Below, one piece after another: positions 18,521-26,612 of a stretch of 64,000 nt of DNA; the stretch's first letter is position 1, and each line of letters opens with the position of its first letter. The stretch comes from UBA7455 sp026713185 (GTDB lineage: Bacteria; Pseudomonadota; Gammaproteobacteria; Pseudomonadales; Azotimanducaceae): positions 434,001-498,000 of the forward strand of contig OY762456.1 in NCBI GenBank assembly GCA_963665785.1. The letters run 5' to 3'. Under the pieces are notes generated by a model. The model searched no databases, was not told the DNA's origin, and worked only from the letters and a program-made list of their open reading frames with translations. A program made the position numbers and the translations under genes.

Positions 18521-18561
18521 GGTGGGGGTATTGTAGTGCATTAGTAGTGACGACACACACC

Positions 18562-20205
18562 TCAGTCGAAGTGCAAACTCTCGATGAGCTCGGAAATGTG
18601 TGCCCTGCGCTCTTCCTGTTCATGCGCGATCAACCAGACGACTTTGCCGTCCTTGAACGCCGCAACCACTTGCGCGTTGAAATTAAGCGCGGCAGGGGCG
18701 TAGGTCCACGCTATCTCGGAACGATAGGCCGGCGTACCATCGGCGAGTGTGATCGGGCGATTTTCCGTGACTTCGTAGTCCGAGCCGAATCCCGCCGCCA
18801 ACCCCACGGAAATGATGAAGTCCGCTACCTTGCCCAACGACAGACCATCGGCGATGTCGGCGACGGATGCTGCGAACTTGACGCCATCCGGTGTGTCACC
18901 GACGAATACCTCCCCGGACATTGTCGGGGGGCCGACATCCGTCCCCGGCGGAAACACGATCGTGAATTGAGGCTCGCCGGTATAGGTGTAGGACGTGGGG
19001 TGTGGCACGACCTTGATCGCACGCCGGAGGGTGACGGCGGGGTGTGTATTCGGCGTCGTCAACGCGTTCAGGACTTCAAACTCCATCGTCAGTTCGTCAT
19101 GCATCACCGCCGGTTTCACCTTCAAGTTGGTCTGGCTCTGCGGCGCGACTTCGACGAGATCGGCGTGTCTATGCAGGGACTGGGACGCTGTCGAGAGGTG
19201 CCGCAGTTGCAGCGTCGCATCGGTGTTGTTGCGCAAAGTGACTTCTATGGTCGCGTCGTCCTCGTCGCGAATCGCGCTCTCGACCACGAGCCCCGCGTGC
19301 AGAAGAGCTTGTAGCGGTTCGTCTCGTCCGATCAGCAGGTTGTCGAACCAGACCACCGTGCGCCTGGCGAATAACGCTTCCCTGATCGCGTCAGCGGATC
19401 GCTCGGTAGCAAGCACCAGTGTGACCGGACGGTGGCCGTTGCCGGTGACGTCGTAGTCCCAGTCGATCAGGTTGTGGACATCCGACGTGCCGATATAGGT
19501 CAAGTTGTGGTCGACGGCGATCTGATGCGCTTCTTCGTTGTACGATGCACCGTTCACGATCTCGATGCCGTGCAGTTGCCCCTGTTCGATCAGTGCCTGA
19601 TGCACTTCGGTCAGTTCGGTTCGCAGATGCGGCGTCCTCGGCGAACTCCACGGGTGGTTCCAGAACACGAAACCCCTTTGCGCGTTGGCCGCGGCGACGG
19701 CCTCCTGTAGGGTCCACTCGGAGGCGAATGCCGCCAACTCCGGCCCACTGCGCCCGCCAACGGGCCATAGCGCGTTGGCGTCGGTGATGAACACGGCATT
19801 CATGTGTCCATCCGGGGCTTTGCGGGTGATTTCCGAGCCGGCGACGACGATCAGGTCCGTGCCCACAGCCCCCTGTACAGCCTCATCAAACGCGACATTG
19901 CGGTCCGGGTGTGGAATGAACACCTGGTGTGGCTGGTACTCAAGATGCTCGGTGATCGCCAACGCGTCGAGACCATCAAGCAACGCCTCGGCGACGCGCA
20001 CGTTGGGCCACACGTGGCCATCGGAGAACACCGAGTGGGTGTGCAGGTCGACGACCAGGGTCAGGTACTTCCCGGTGTCGGGGAAATCGATGTGTCGCGC
20101 CTCGTCTGCGTCCGTGCGCACCTGGCCGTGGCCCAAGGCGACGGTCGATATCACGCCGGCAAGGACGGCGCCCATGAAACGCAAACATCGGGACCGATTA
20201 TGCAT
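18562..20205 (-). CDS. Exported PHP-domain phosphoesterase (Sb-PDE-like)
   Basis: 547 residues with an N-terminal signal peptide (FMGAVLAGVISTVALGHG). The PHP metal-binding set is visible: VVDLHTHSVFSDG (residues about 51-63), ITEHLEY, EITRK, FWNHPWSSP and GTSDVHNL. The layout matches the Sb-PDE family named for the Sphingobium organophosphate phosphodiesterase, so hydrolysis of a periplasmic phosphodiester is likely; the substrate is inference. The C-terminal half is beta-rich and unassigned. Its coding sequence is visibly more GC-rich than its neighbours, which may mean recent transfer. Confidence 0.78.
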   Translation of the reverse strand: MHNRSRCLRFMGAVLAGVISTVALGHGQVRTDADEARHIDFPDTGKYLTLVVDLHTHSVFSDGHVWPNVRVAEALLDGLDALAITEHLEYQPHQVFIPHPDRNVAFDEAVQGAVGTDLIVVAGSEITRKAPDGHMNAVFITDANALWPVGGRSGPELAAFASEWTLQEAVAAANAQRGFVFWNHPWSSPRTPHLRTELTEVHQALIEQGQLHGIEIVNGASYNEEAHQIAVDHNLTYIGTSDVHNLIDWDYDVTGNGHRPVTLVLATERSADAIREALFARRTVVWFDNLLIGRDEPLQALLHAGLVVESAIRDEDDATIEVTLRNNTDATLQLRHLSTASQSLHRHADLVEVAPQSQTNLKVKPAVMHDELTMEFEVLNALTTPNTHPAVTLRRAIKVVPHPTSYTYTGEPQFTIVFPPGTDVGPPTMSGEVFVGDTPDGVKFAASVADIADGLSLGKVADFIISVGLAAGFGSDYEVTENRPITLADGTPAYRSEIAWTYAPAALNFNAQVVAAFKDGKVVWLIAHEQEERRAHISELIESLHFD

Positions 20206-20303
20206 GTCTATACCTCGTTGGCCAGAGAGCAGACAGTATTAACCACTTCCGAAGACCGGTCAAGGTCAGTCAACTGCCCAAATCCTTACATAGGCATTTG
20301 TCA

Positions 20304-20339
20304 CCTCTCAAAATGACTGATTTCAGTCATGTTGAGAGG
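20304..20339. repeat. Short near-perfect hairpin
   Basis: CCTCTCAAAATGACTGA and TCAGTCATGTTGAGAGG form a 17-bp stem with one mismatch and a 2-nt loop. There is no T-run on either side. It lies between the PHP gene and the IS1380-type transposase and may mark the left edge of the accessory region. Confidence 0.55.
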
Positions 20340-20494
20340 CACCCGTGACTGTCTTTGAGTCAAGGGGATAAAAAATATGCTTTTGACAGCCTGTTTTTTA
20401 TCGCATGACCGCATTTGGCAGCATCGCCCATTTTTCAGGCAAGCGGAACCTTGCACGGTTGTGCCCAGGGGTTATTCGGCGGCTTTTTACCGCG

Positions 20495-21814
20495 TTAGAT
20501 CGGCGGCGGTTCAATCTCCCTCATTAGATCCAATAGCTTCGCTAATAATTTTTGGTGGTCTTCACGTAATTTAATGATGATCTGACGTCCTGTCTTAACC
20601 ACCTTGGCGGCGAGCGCATAGACGCGCCAACGCAGCGTGATAACACGCTTGGTGGCCAGTTCTTCAGGTAATAACTGTCGCATTAAAGCAAACAGATTGT
20701 AGGACAGTGCCGTGACCGCAAAGTACAGGGCGTTAGCGTTAAAATCGCTACACGGTAATGTGTCCCCACCAAAATCCAGCTTCAGTTCCTTGATGCGGTT
20801 TTCGCTGGTTTCACCGCGTTGGTTGTACCAGTGGACGATTTCACTATCGCTACAATGATCCTTATTGGTGGCTATCGCACGGTAAATATAGCCCCCCACG
20901 GCCATTTCATCTGATGTGTTATCCCCTAAATCCAAACAGGCCTGGCCGCGCTTTACTTGCCGTTGCAGCACTAGGGTAAAAGGTTCTTTATAATCGCCAA
21001 TACAGTGTGTGGTACGGCATGTTTCCTGCTCAGTGGGTTCCCCGTTAGCATCCAATACAGGACACCACTGTGCAGCACTCAGTTCCGCCAGGAACTGTTT
21101 GATGGGCGCACTCATCCTGGCTCTAATCGCATAGCTAATGCTATTGTCATCGCAATATTGAATGATTTTTGATTGATACCCTGCACAATCAATGCGCAGT
21201 GCTTTCACACGTACGCCTGTGGGCAGTGCTGTTTCACACTGCTGAATGAACTCAAGATTCCGGCTCGCGGGCGCTGCGTTGCCGACACGAAAATCGCAGG
21301 CGACAATTTGATCCGTTTCAGCAATGTGACCCACCATCGGCATATAGCCCTGGTTTTTGTTATACGTCCACTTCGCTTCTGCTTTACTCGACACCACCTC
21401 GCTGGCATCAATGTCTAGTGTGACGGCCTTGCACCGGTGCAGTGCTGCTTTCAGCAAATGCTTATTGACCGCCTGCATAGCCTGCATCGATGCCGGCGCC
21501 TTACCGAGCCGGCGCAACCATTTCCCCAAGGCTGTAGCGCAAGGAAAACTCTCCAGTGACAACACAGACAACAAGGCTTTATCGTCATTGAGCAAACGAA
21601 CATCGTCTAAATGAAAACCAGCGTCGTGTTGCATGAGCATAAGTGTTTGCACATAAGTTGAGGCGGCAAACCCTCGATTGCTATTGGGTTGTGGAAAATG
21701 CTGGTCGACGCAGGCCGAAAACTGGATTGACTCCATGAGCTGGGCCGGGAGTAATAATCCAGCGCGTGAGGTTAATAAGCCTTTAGTCGTGGCAAGTTTA
21801 TGCGGTAGAATCAT
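20495..21814 (-). CDS. IS1380-family transposase
   Basis: DDE transposase of about 439 residues. Family-like segments are FAASTYVQTLMLMQHDAGFH with DDVRLLNDD, TLDIDASEVVSSKAEAKWTY (first Asp), RIDCAGYQSKIIQYCDD (second acidic region), and YNQRGETSENRIKELKLDFG (Glu). I start it at the ATG at 21814, which has AAGG about 7 nt upstream, rather than at 21865. I could not find convincing terminal inverted repeats, so the element is not delimited. It sits next to a truncated Fic gene, which it probably disrupted. Confidence 0.85.
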   Translation of the reverse strand: MILPHKLATTKGLLTSRAGLLLPAQLMESIQFSACVDQHFPQPNSNRGFAASTYVQTLMLMQHDAGFHLDDVRLLNDDKALLSVLSLESFPCATALGKWLRRLGKAPASMQAMQAVNKHLLKAALHRCKAVTLDIDASEVVSSKAEAKWTYNKNQGYMPMVGHIAETDQIVACDFRVGNAAPASRNLEFIQQCETALPTGVRVKALRIDCAGYQSKIIQYCDDNSISYAIRARMSAPIKQFLAELSAAQWCPVLDANGEPTEQETCRTTHCIGDYKEPFTLVLQRQVKRGQACLDLGDNTSDEMAVGGYIYRAIATNKDHCSDSEIVHWYNQRGETSENRIKELKLDFGGDTLPCSDFNANALYFAVTALSYNLFALMRQLLPEELATKRVITLRWRVYALAAKVVKTGRQIIIKLREDHQKLLAKLLDLMREIEPPPI

Positions 21815-22002
21815 GGTAAGCCTTGAGTTGTTGCACCCATTGGGTGATGGTGGGTTTTGTTGCAAACCATTATACAGCCAAGGCTTCCTGCGTTTTAGTG
21901 ATTTCTATGTACGGATTGGGGAACTGTTTTATTTGTGGCGATCGTATCACTGCTGCCAGCGTTAGCACCGCAGGTGGGATCGTTGTATACCGAATTTTCA
22001 TC

Positions 22003-22320
22003 TGGGCTTACGAGCGCTCCGCATCGCGATACGCAGCGGTCCGGCAATCCCTTGGTGAACCCGACCCGTTCCGACTAAAGCATCGCACAGCTTTGCTCAA
22101 AATCGTGCAAGCCATCGTGCTTGAGCGACTGGACCGGAAAGCGGCGTTTGCCCGAATTGCCGTGTGGGCCGGAAAGAACGTCGAAGCTGGAGAACGGGAT
22201 CAGTTCAGGGAAGTCGTCGAGAATGAATTGATGGGACTCCATGAGGGTAACTTTGTGCGTTATATGATAAAACCATCGCAGTTCAGAGCGTGGCAGGACG
22301 CCTGGAATAAGCCGGGATAA
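22003..22320 (+). pseudogene. C-terminal remnant of a Fic-family protein
   Basis: The translation from about residue ERSASRYAAVRQSLGEPDPF through FVRYMIKPSQFRAWQDAW matches, from memory, the C-terminal tail shared by many bacterial Fic (AMPylase-fold) proteins, with LHEGNF as the most typical stretch. The catalytic HPFxxGNGR region is absent, so only the tail survives. The upstream part of the open frame belongs to the flank of the IS1380-type transposase. The most likely history is IS insertion followed by deletion of the 5' part. Confidence 0.55.
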
Positions 22321-22374
22321 CAGCAAGCCGATGGATGGAGGATGACTGATGATTGATTTCGTCCAAATTGCTAC

Positions 22375-22421
22375 TGTCTGGCGACAATTATCCTTGCCGG
22401 TTGTATTGACTCAAAATGAAC
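22375..22421. repeat. Solo IS21-like terminal sequence
   Basis: Starts TGTCTGGCGACAATTATCC and continues TTGCCGGTTGTATTGACTC. The first 27 nt match the ends of the intact IS21 element at 24645-29311. Related solo ends occur at about 24358, 32459-32485 (inverted) and 43414. It marks the start of an AT-rich cargo segment. Confidence 0.6.
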
Positions 22422-22512
22422 ATAAACAAAAAATCGTGCATGTATGCACTTTGGTATGTAACATAATGTCCGATTTTGGTCACCACTAAATATCATTTAG
22501 CCTATAAAATAC

Positions 22513-23250
22513 ATGACCTTAATTTTAAAAACCCCAGAGAAAATAAAGTACCAAAACCAACCTCTTCAGGAAGTGGCATCTGAAATAAGGTATTTTGGAG
22601 AACCAATTGTAGAGGCAAAAAGGCATGAATTTTTTGAGGAAATCAGAGATAAATATCCATTAGTATTTGTTCCTGGAGCAGTACCTGGTACAGCACCTCA
22701 ACTACAACACTATAGATTTGAAAAAGAAGATAGTACTGCTGGCATTCAATTATCTATAAATAGCTTATCTTATTTTCAAAGGGATTATGAGGGTGCCCCA
22801 GCGTATATAAAGGAACTATTTAGAATTATTAAAATTGCAAATAGCTATTTCAATTTTAGGAAATTTAGTAGAGTTGGATGGCGCTATATAAACGCGATAC
22901 CGTTTGCCAGGGAAAATTCTTTAATACCCCTATCAAGATTTTTTAACAGCCCTCCAGACTTTTTTACAATTGACTCTAATGAATTCAACGATGTTAGTTT
23001 TGTTGCTAGTACAAAATTTGAGGATTTTTCCATATTGGTAAGATTAGATTCTGGTGAAGGTAGTGAAACAAAAAACGAAATACTGAAATTTGATATAGAT
23101 GTTTATCAGAACCTCAAGGAAATTGGTAATGTCTCAATTGATAATGTTTATGAATTAATAACCAGGTCGCATTTAATAGGTCGAAATTTTTTCGAAAGTG
23201 CTATTACAGATGTGTATCGAAATTATTTAAAAGGGGATATATATGAATAA
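22513..23250 (+). CDS. TIGR04255-family protein
   Basis: A 245-residue cytoplasmic protein whose start (QPLQEVASEIRYF), middle (YRFEKEDSTAGIQLSINSLS) and FRKFSRVGWRYINAIPF segment match the TIGR04255 family. Its function is unknown; members are common on mobile DNA. The gene is very AT-rich compared with the core genes, which suggests transfer. It overlaps the next gene by 8 nt, so the two are translationally coupled. It follows a solo IS21-like end. Confidence 0.75.
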   Translation: MTLILKTPEKIKYQNQPLQEVASEIRYFGEPIVEAKRHEFFEEIRDKYPLVFVPGAVPGTAPQLQHYRFEKEDSTAGIQLSINSLSYFQRDYEGAPAYIKELFRIIKIANSYFNFRKFSRVGWRYINAIPFARENSLIPLSRFFNSPPDFFTIDSNEFNDVSFVASTKFEDFSILVRLDSGEGSETKNEILKFDIDVYQNLKEIGNVSIDNVYELITRSHLIGRNFFESAITDVYRNYLKGDIYE

Positions 23251-23674
23251 TCTCGCCGAGAATTATAAAGATGACTGGACGGTTTCCAGTAAATCGGATG
23301 ATCAGGTTTTTTCCCAAAAGAATAAATTGATTGATACGGCAAAATTTACAAATGGAAACCTGAGTATCTTGGATCGAAACAGAATCCATATGGATTCGGA
23401 GATACATCCAGTTTGGGCAATAAGTATAAATGGTGAACTATGCAGTTTATCTAAACCACTTGCATTAAGAGTTTCCAACGGAGGATCACGATATTATGCT
23501 GAGAATGATATATTGGATATTTGTGGATATGGTGATTCACCTCAAGACGCTGTGTCTGATGCAGTAGGCGATATTACATACTTGTATTCTCATTATGCTG
23601 CATTATCAGACAATGATGTGGTCGGTCATGGAGAATATTTAAAAGCCAAATTTCATAACCTTTTAAATACGTAA
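23243..23674 (+). CDS. Hypothetical protein coupled to the TIGR04255 gene
   Basis: A 143-residue protein that I do not recognise. It overlaps the upstream gene by 8 nt and GGGGAT precedes its ATG, so it is a likely partner. No signal peptide or membrane helix is visible. The C-terminal half (DILDICGYGDSPQDAVSDAV then ITYLYSHYAAL) reads like a helical antitoxin-type or dimerisation segment, which is inference only. It is AT-rich like its partner. Confidence 0.7.
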   Translation: MNNLAENYKDDWTVSSKSDDQVFSQKNKLIDTAKFTNGNLSILDRNRIHMDSEIHPVWAISINGELCSLSKPLALRVSNGGSRYYAENDILDICGYGDSPQDAVSDAVGDITYLYSHYAALSDNDVVGHGEYLKAKFHNLLNT

Positions 23675-23677
23675 TAC

Positions 23678-23954
23678 ATGGATAGAAGATCAATAGATTC
23701 TGTACTACGTAAAAAGGTTTTGCATTGATGAATCCCGAGATCACACATTTTACCATCACAAATTGGATGGAAAAGTAACAGGCATAAATATAAAAAAATC
23801 ACGTGGGTCAAATTACAAAAGAATCGATGCGAGCTTGCAATCAAAGATAAAAAACCAGTTGAAATTGGATACGTCCCAAGAATTTAGAAACCTTGTGTTA
23901 ATGATTGCCCATATTGGGCCATTTCGGAATCGGCCTATTGGCGCCACTCGATGA
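23678..23954 (+). pseudogene. Frameshifted small toxin-like gene, third in the TIGR04255 cassette
   Basis: Starting 3 nt after the previous stop, one frame reads MDRRSIDSVLRKK and then stops. The next frame continues as IDESRDHTFYHHKLDGKVTG and SRGSNYKRIDASLQSKIK with QLKLDTSQEF. Joined, they give one basic protein of about 90 residues that I recall as a small HicA-like or conserved hypothetical family. A one-base insertion or two-base loss near 23712-23720 (the AAAAAGGTTTT run) explains the break. The end after FRNLV also departs from what I remember of the family. Either a real inactivation or a sequencing error. Confidence 0.45.
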
Positions 23955-24050
23955 TTGGGCTAGTAGAGCCACCACCTGCTGATTAGCGGATCTCAGTCAT
24001 CCAATCATTAGATGTCTTACTATCATTCAATGACATGTCTGTTGAAGAAG

Positions 24051-24230
24051 TTATTTATGACGCTCCAAATGAGGACCTCGAACTGTGACCGGGTTTTGTT
24101 GGTCAGTGTTTTTGAGATGGGTGGCCTCGTCTGCAGTCCCTTTGATCGGCGGGGCAGTGGTAGGAGTTCCGTTGCTGTGTGTAAACCGCCGTTCCAGTTT
24201 GCTTGAAGTGGAATCTCGAAAAATTGACAT
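24051..24230 (-). CDS. Conserved small protein of unknown function, copy A (59 aa)
   Basis: Not recognised. It begins MSIFRDST, then LERRFTH, then NGTPTTAPPIKGTADEAT, then KNTDQQ. A second, diverged copy lies at 36143-36316 on the same strand. Both have AAAGGA about 8 nt before the ATG, and protein-level similarity persists over the first 45 residues while the C-termini differ. That pattern supports a translated gene. The protein is hydrophilic and rich in Thr/Pro with no membrane segment. It converges on the TIGR04255 cassette. Confidence 0.55.
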   Translation of the reverse strand: MSIFRDSTSSKLERRFTHSNGTPTTAPPIKGTADEATHLKNTDQQNPVTVRGPHLERHK

Positions 24231-24357
24231 AGTGAACTTCCTTTGTCGTTGCCTGTTCAGCGATCTCCTTGATTCCGAACAACTCGTCATGCCTCATCAG
24301 CAGCGCTTGCAGCTCATGTGCACGACGACTTGAAAACCAGGAGCGTATTTACTCAAC

Positions 24358-24490
24358 TATCCTTGCCGGTTGTATTGACTCAAAATGAACACATGAGGTA
24401 GAAAACACGACAAGAAATGCATCAGAGTAACGAGCGTTCTTTTATTACCAGAATGAATGTTCATTTTGACCGGTATACCCAGTGTTGCCT
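24358..24490. repeat. Dispersed repeat copy (about 130 bp; IS21-like end fused to a GGTATACC-type motif)
   Basis: Runs from TATCCTTGCCGGTTGTATTG through GAATGAATGTTCATTTTGAC to CCGGTATACCC. A second copy with the same order and about 85-90% identity by eye lies at 43414-43545. The internal TCAAAATGAACA and TGTTCATTTTGA form inverted repeats, so this may be a MITE. The rest of 24231-24644 contains no gene that I can see. Confidence 0.55.
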
Positions 24491-24680
24491 CATTCAAAAA
24501 TGTTACCAAGAATGTGAATGCGATAGTAATTGTTTCGAAGTGACTTTTTTCAGATAACACTGTTAGCATTCTCTTCGGTTTTTTACACTTCTCTAAATTT
24601 CTAAGACCCTGGATTGTATGTATCTGTATTTACAAGTCGTCACTTGTCTGGCGTCAATTATCTTTGCCGGTCGGCGTCAA

Positions 24681-25439
24681 TTATCTTTGCCGGTTTTTCT
24701 TTTCCTTTTTTTCATTCATTTGTTGTCGTCGGCGATAGCTTCCACCTTCTAATTTTATGATACTGGCATGATGTATGAGTCGATCAATGGCGGCCACAGT
24801 CATGACGTTGTCTGGAAAGATTGAGTCCCATTCGCTGAAGGGTTGGTTTGCCGTAATCACCAGACTGCTGCTCTCGTAGCGATGTGCGATGAACTCAAAC
24901 AGTACCTGTGTCTGCGTATTGGTTTTTTTTACATAACCGATGTCATCAATGATGATGACCCGGTATTTGTCCAGGCGTGACATGTATGCCATCAATTCAA
25001 GCTGTTCATTTGCCTGTTGTAGCTCCTCGACCAGTGCCATTGCCGGGAACAGTTTGCAACGCACTTGTTGTGCGATCAATTGATGTCCCAACGCCGCTGC
25101 TATGTGTGTTTTACCGACGCCACTGGCACCTACCAGAATGACATTCTCCGCCCGCTGCCACCAATCAAGATCAGCCATGATTTGTTGCACGGGTTGCCGC
25201 GCTGACTTTGCTAAATGCTCAAGTTGTAGACTGGCGAACGTTTTACCTGCCGGCAAGCGTGCTTCTCTGGTCCACAGACGAACCCGTCTCTGGTAACGCT
25301 CGGCGAGCTCGTACTCGCAGAGTTGTGTCAGGTACGCGACCGGCGTCCAGTCCTGTTGTTCATCCAATAGTGCCTGGTAGTGGCGGATGAACGAGGGTAG
25401 TCTCAAACTTTTCAGTAATAGCTCCACTGGTTCAGACAT
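24681..25439 (-). CDS. istB: IstB-type ATPase, IS21 transposition helper
   Basis: AAA+ ATPase of 252 residues that assists the IstA transposase. Segments: LLDEQQDWTPVAYLTQLCEYE (N-domain), Walker A VILVGASGVGKTHIAAALGH, Walker B YRVIIIDDIGYVKK, and the sensor SSLVITANQPFSEWD. It overlaps istA by 8 nt in the standard IS21 order. It appears intact. Confidence 0.95.
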   Translation of the reverse strand: MSEPVELLLKSLRLPSFIRHYQALLDEQQDWTPVAYLTQLCEYELAERYQRRVRLWTREARLPAGKTFASLQLEHLAKSARQPVQQIMADLDWWQRAENVILVGASGVGKTHIAAALGHQLIAQQVRCKLFPAMALVEELQQANEQLELMAYMSRLDKYRVIIIDDIGYVKKTNTQTQVLFEFIAHRYESSSLVITANQPFSEWDSIFPDNVMTVAAIDRLIHHASIIKLEGGSYRRRQQMNEKKEKKNRQR

Positions 25440-26522
25440 GGTTGCGCACCTCGGTCACGGTAACATCAGGGGTCGCTAACAACTGATCGTAGGCCTCAAG
25501 ATCATGTTGCTCAACGTTGACATTAACCACCGGTTGTTGCGGTAGATAGCGCGCTTGTAAATGTTTGAGTGTCGGCACCGGCCCTTTGGCAAGCGCCGCC
25601 TCCAGATAATCCATGAGTGCCCGTTCACAGTCATAGTCAGCCGCCAGCCGTAATACACCCACCATCCATTTACAGGCCTCTCTGGCAGCTAATTGTTCAT
25701 CCACTGTCCGCCATAGCTGTCGATAGCGGTCATTGGGCAACAAGTCATCGCGTAATTGCGAGTATCGAAACGCTTGCGGTTTGGCGGCCAGCGCATGGAT
25801 CACATGACGATAGTCAACTTGGCGCAGCCTTTGCTGTCCGCGCGCGTGTACCCGGGCCAAAGTCACCACCAGATCGGTACCGAGGAAGACACGCAAACGA
25901 TCATGGTGCAGATGAATATGCAGCCGTTCGCCAATCAATTTTGACGGTACCGTGTACAACACGCGGCGGACTTCTATGGTGGCCGAACGAGTCACCCTTA
26001 CCGCGACCTCGGTATAGTCCGCGAAGCTATAGTCCGGTAACGCCTGCAGTAGCGCCTGCTCTACTGCAAGACGTGACCGGACACGTCGATTCAAGCGCGT
26101 GACAACATGTTCAATAAATTGCTGGTACGCATCGATACTATCAAAATCGGCAGACCCCCTGACTTTCAAGGCCTGTGACAAACGCCGCTTAAGCGAGCCA
26201 TGCGGTGCTTCAATGGCGCCATTCTCATGCGATATACCCTTGTTGTTGCGCGTTGCTGTCATGTGGTAGTGGTCGCACAGTGCAGCATAACAAGTACGTA
26301 GTTGGTCATTGTTATTATTAAAAGCCGCACTCAGGCTGTCCGTGCGGTGTTCCTGGGGACTACCGCCGAGTCTGCTCAGGGCACGCTGCAATCCTTCTGC
26401 CAGTGCGGCATAACTTTCGCCACCCTGGATGGCCAATACATAGCGCCAACCACTGAATGCCAGACGGAACTGGTAAAGCAGGTGTTGCAAGGGTTCTCCA
26501 GCAATCGTGATGTGCACCGGAA
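25432..26522 (-). CDS. istA: IstA transposase, exon 2 (catalytic domain and C-terminus)
   Basis: Second part of the split IS21 transposase. It reads VHITIAGEPLQHLLYQFRLA, GGESYAALAEGLQRALSRLG, HRTDSLSAAFNNN and ENGAIEAPHGSLKRRLSQAL, which are the DDE integrase-core segments with the acidic residues and the conserved Glu. The true upstream codon is completed by one base from exon 1 (T + TT = Phe) once the intron is removed. A GTG at 26517 allows an internal start on paper, but the product would lack the DNA-binding domain. The pair only makes sense after splicing. Confidence 0.9.
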
Positions 26523-26573
26523 GTAGAGTAAGAGGCAGAGCGTAGTCGAACTATTTCTCTGCCTCTCCTCTCC

Positions 26574-26607
26574 GAACCGTACGTGCGCCTCTCAGCGCAT
26601 ACGGCTC
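26574..26607 (-). ncRNA. Group II intron domain V
   Basis: The 34-nt hairpin GAGCCGTATGCG... / ...CGCACGTACGGTTC, read on the minus strand, is the most conserved catalytic part of group II introns. It begins shortly after the maturase stop codon; domain VI follows at about 26525-26572. Confidence 0.93.
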
Positions 26608-26612
26608 TCCAT

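Noticed and set aside
20340..21960. Precise ends of the IS1380-type element
   Set aside because: I compared both flanks by eye and found no convincing inverted repeat, so only the transposase gene is reported.
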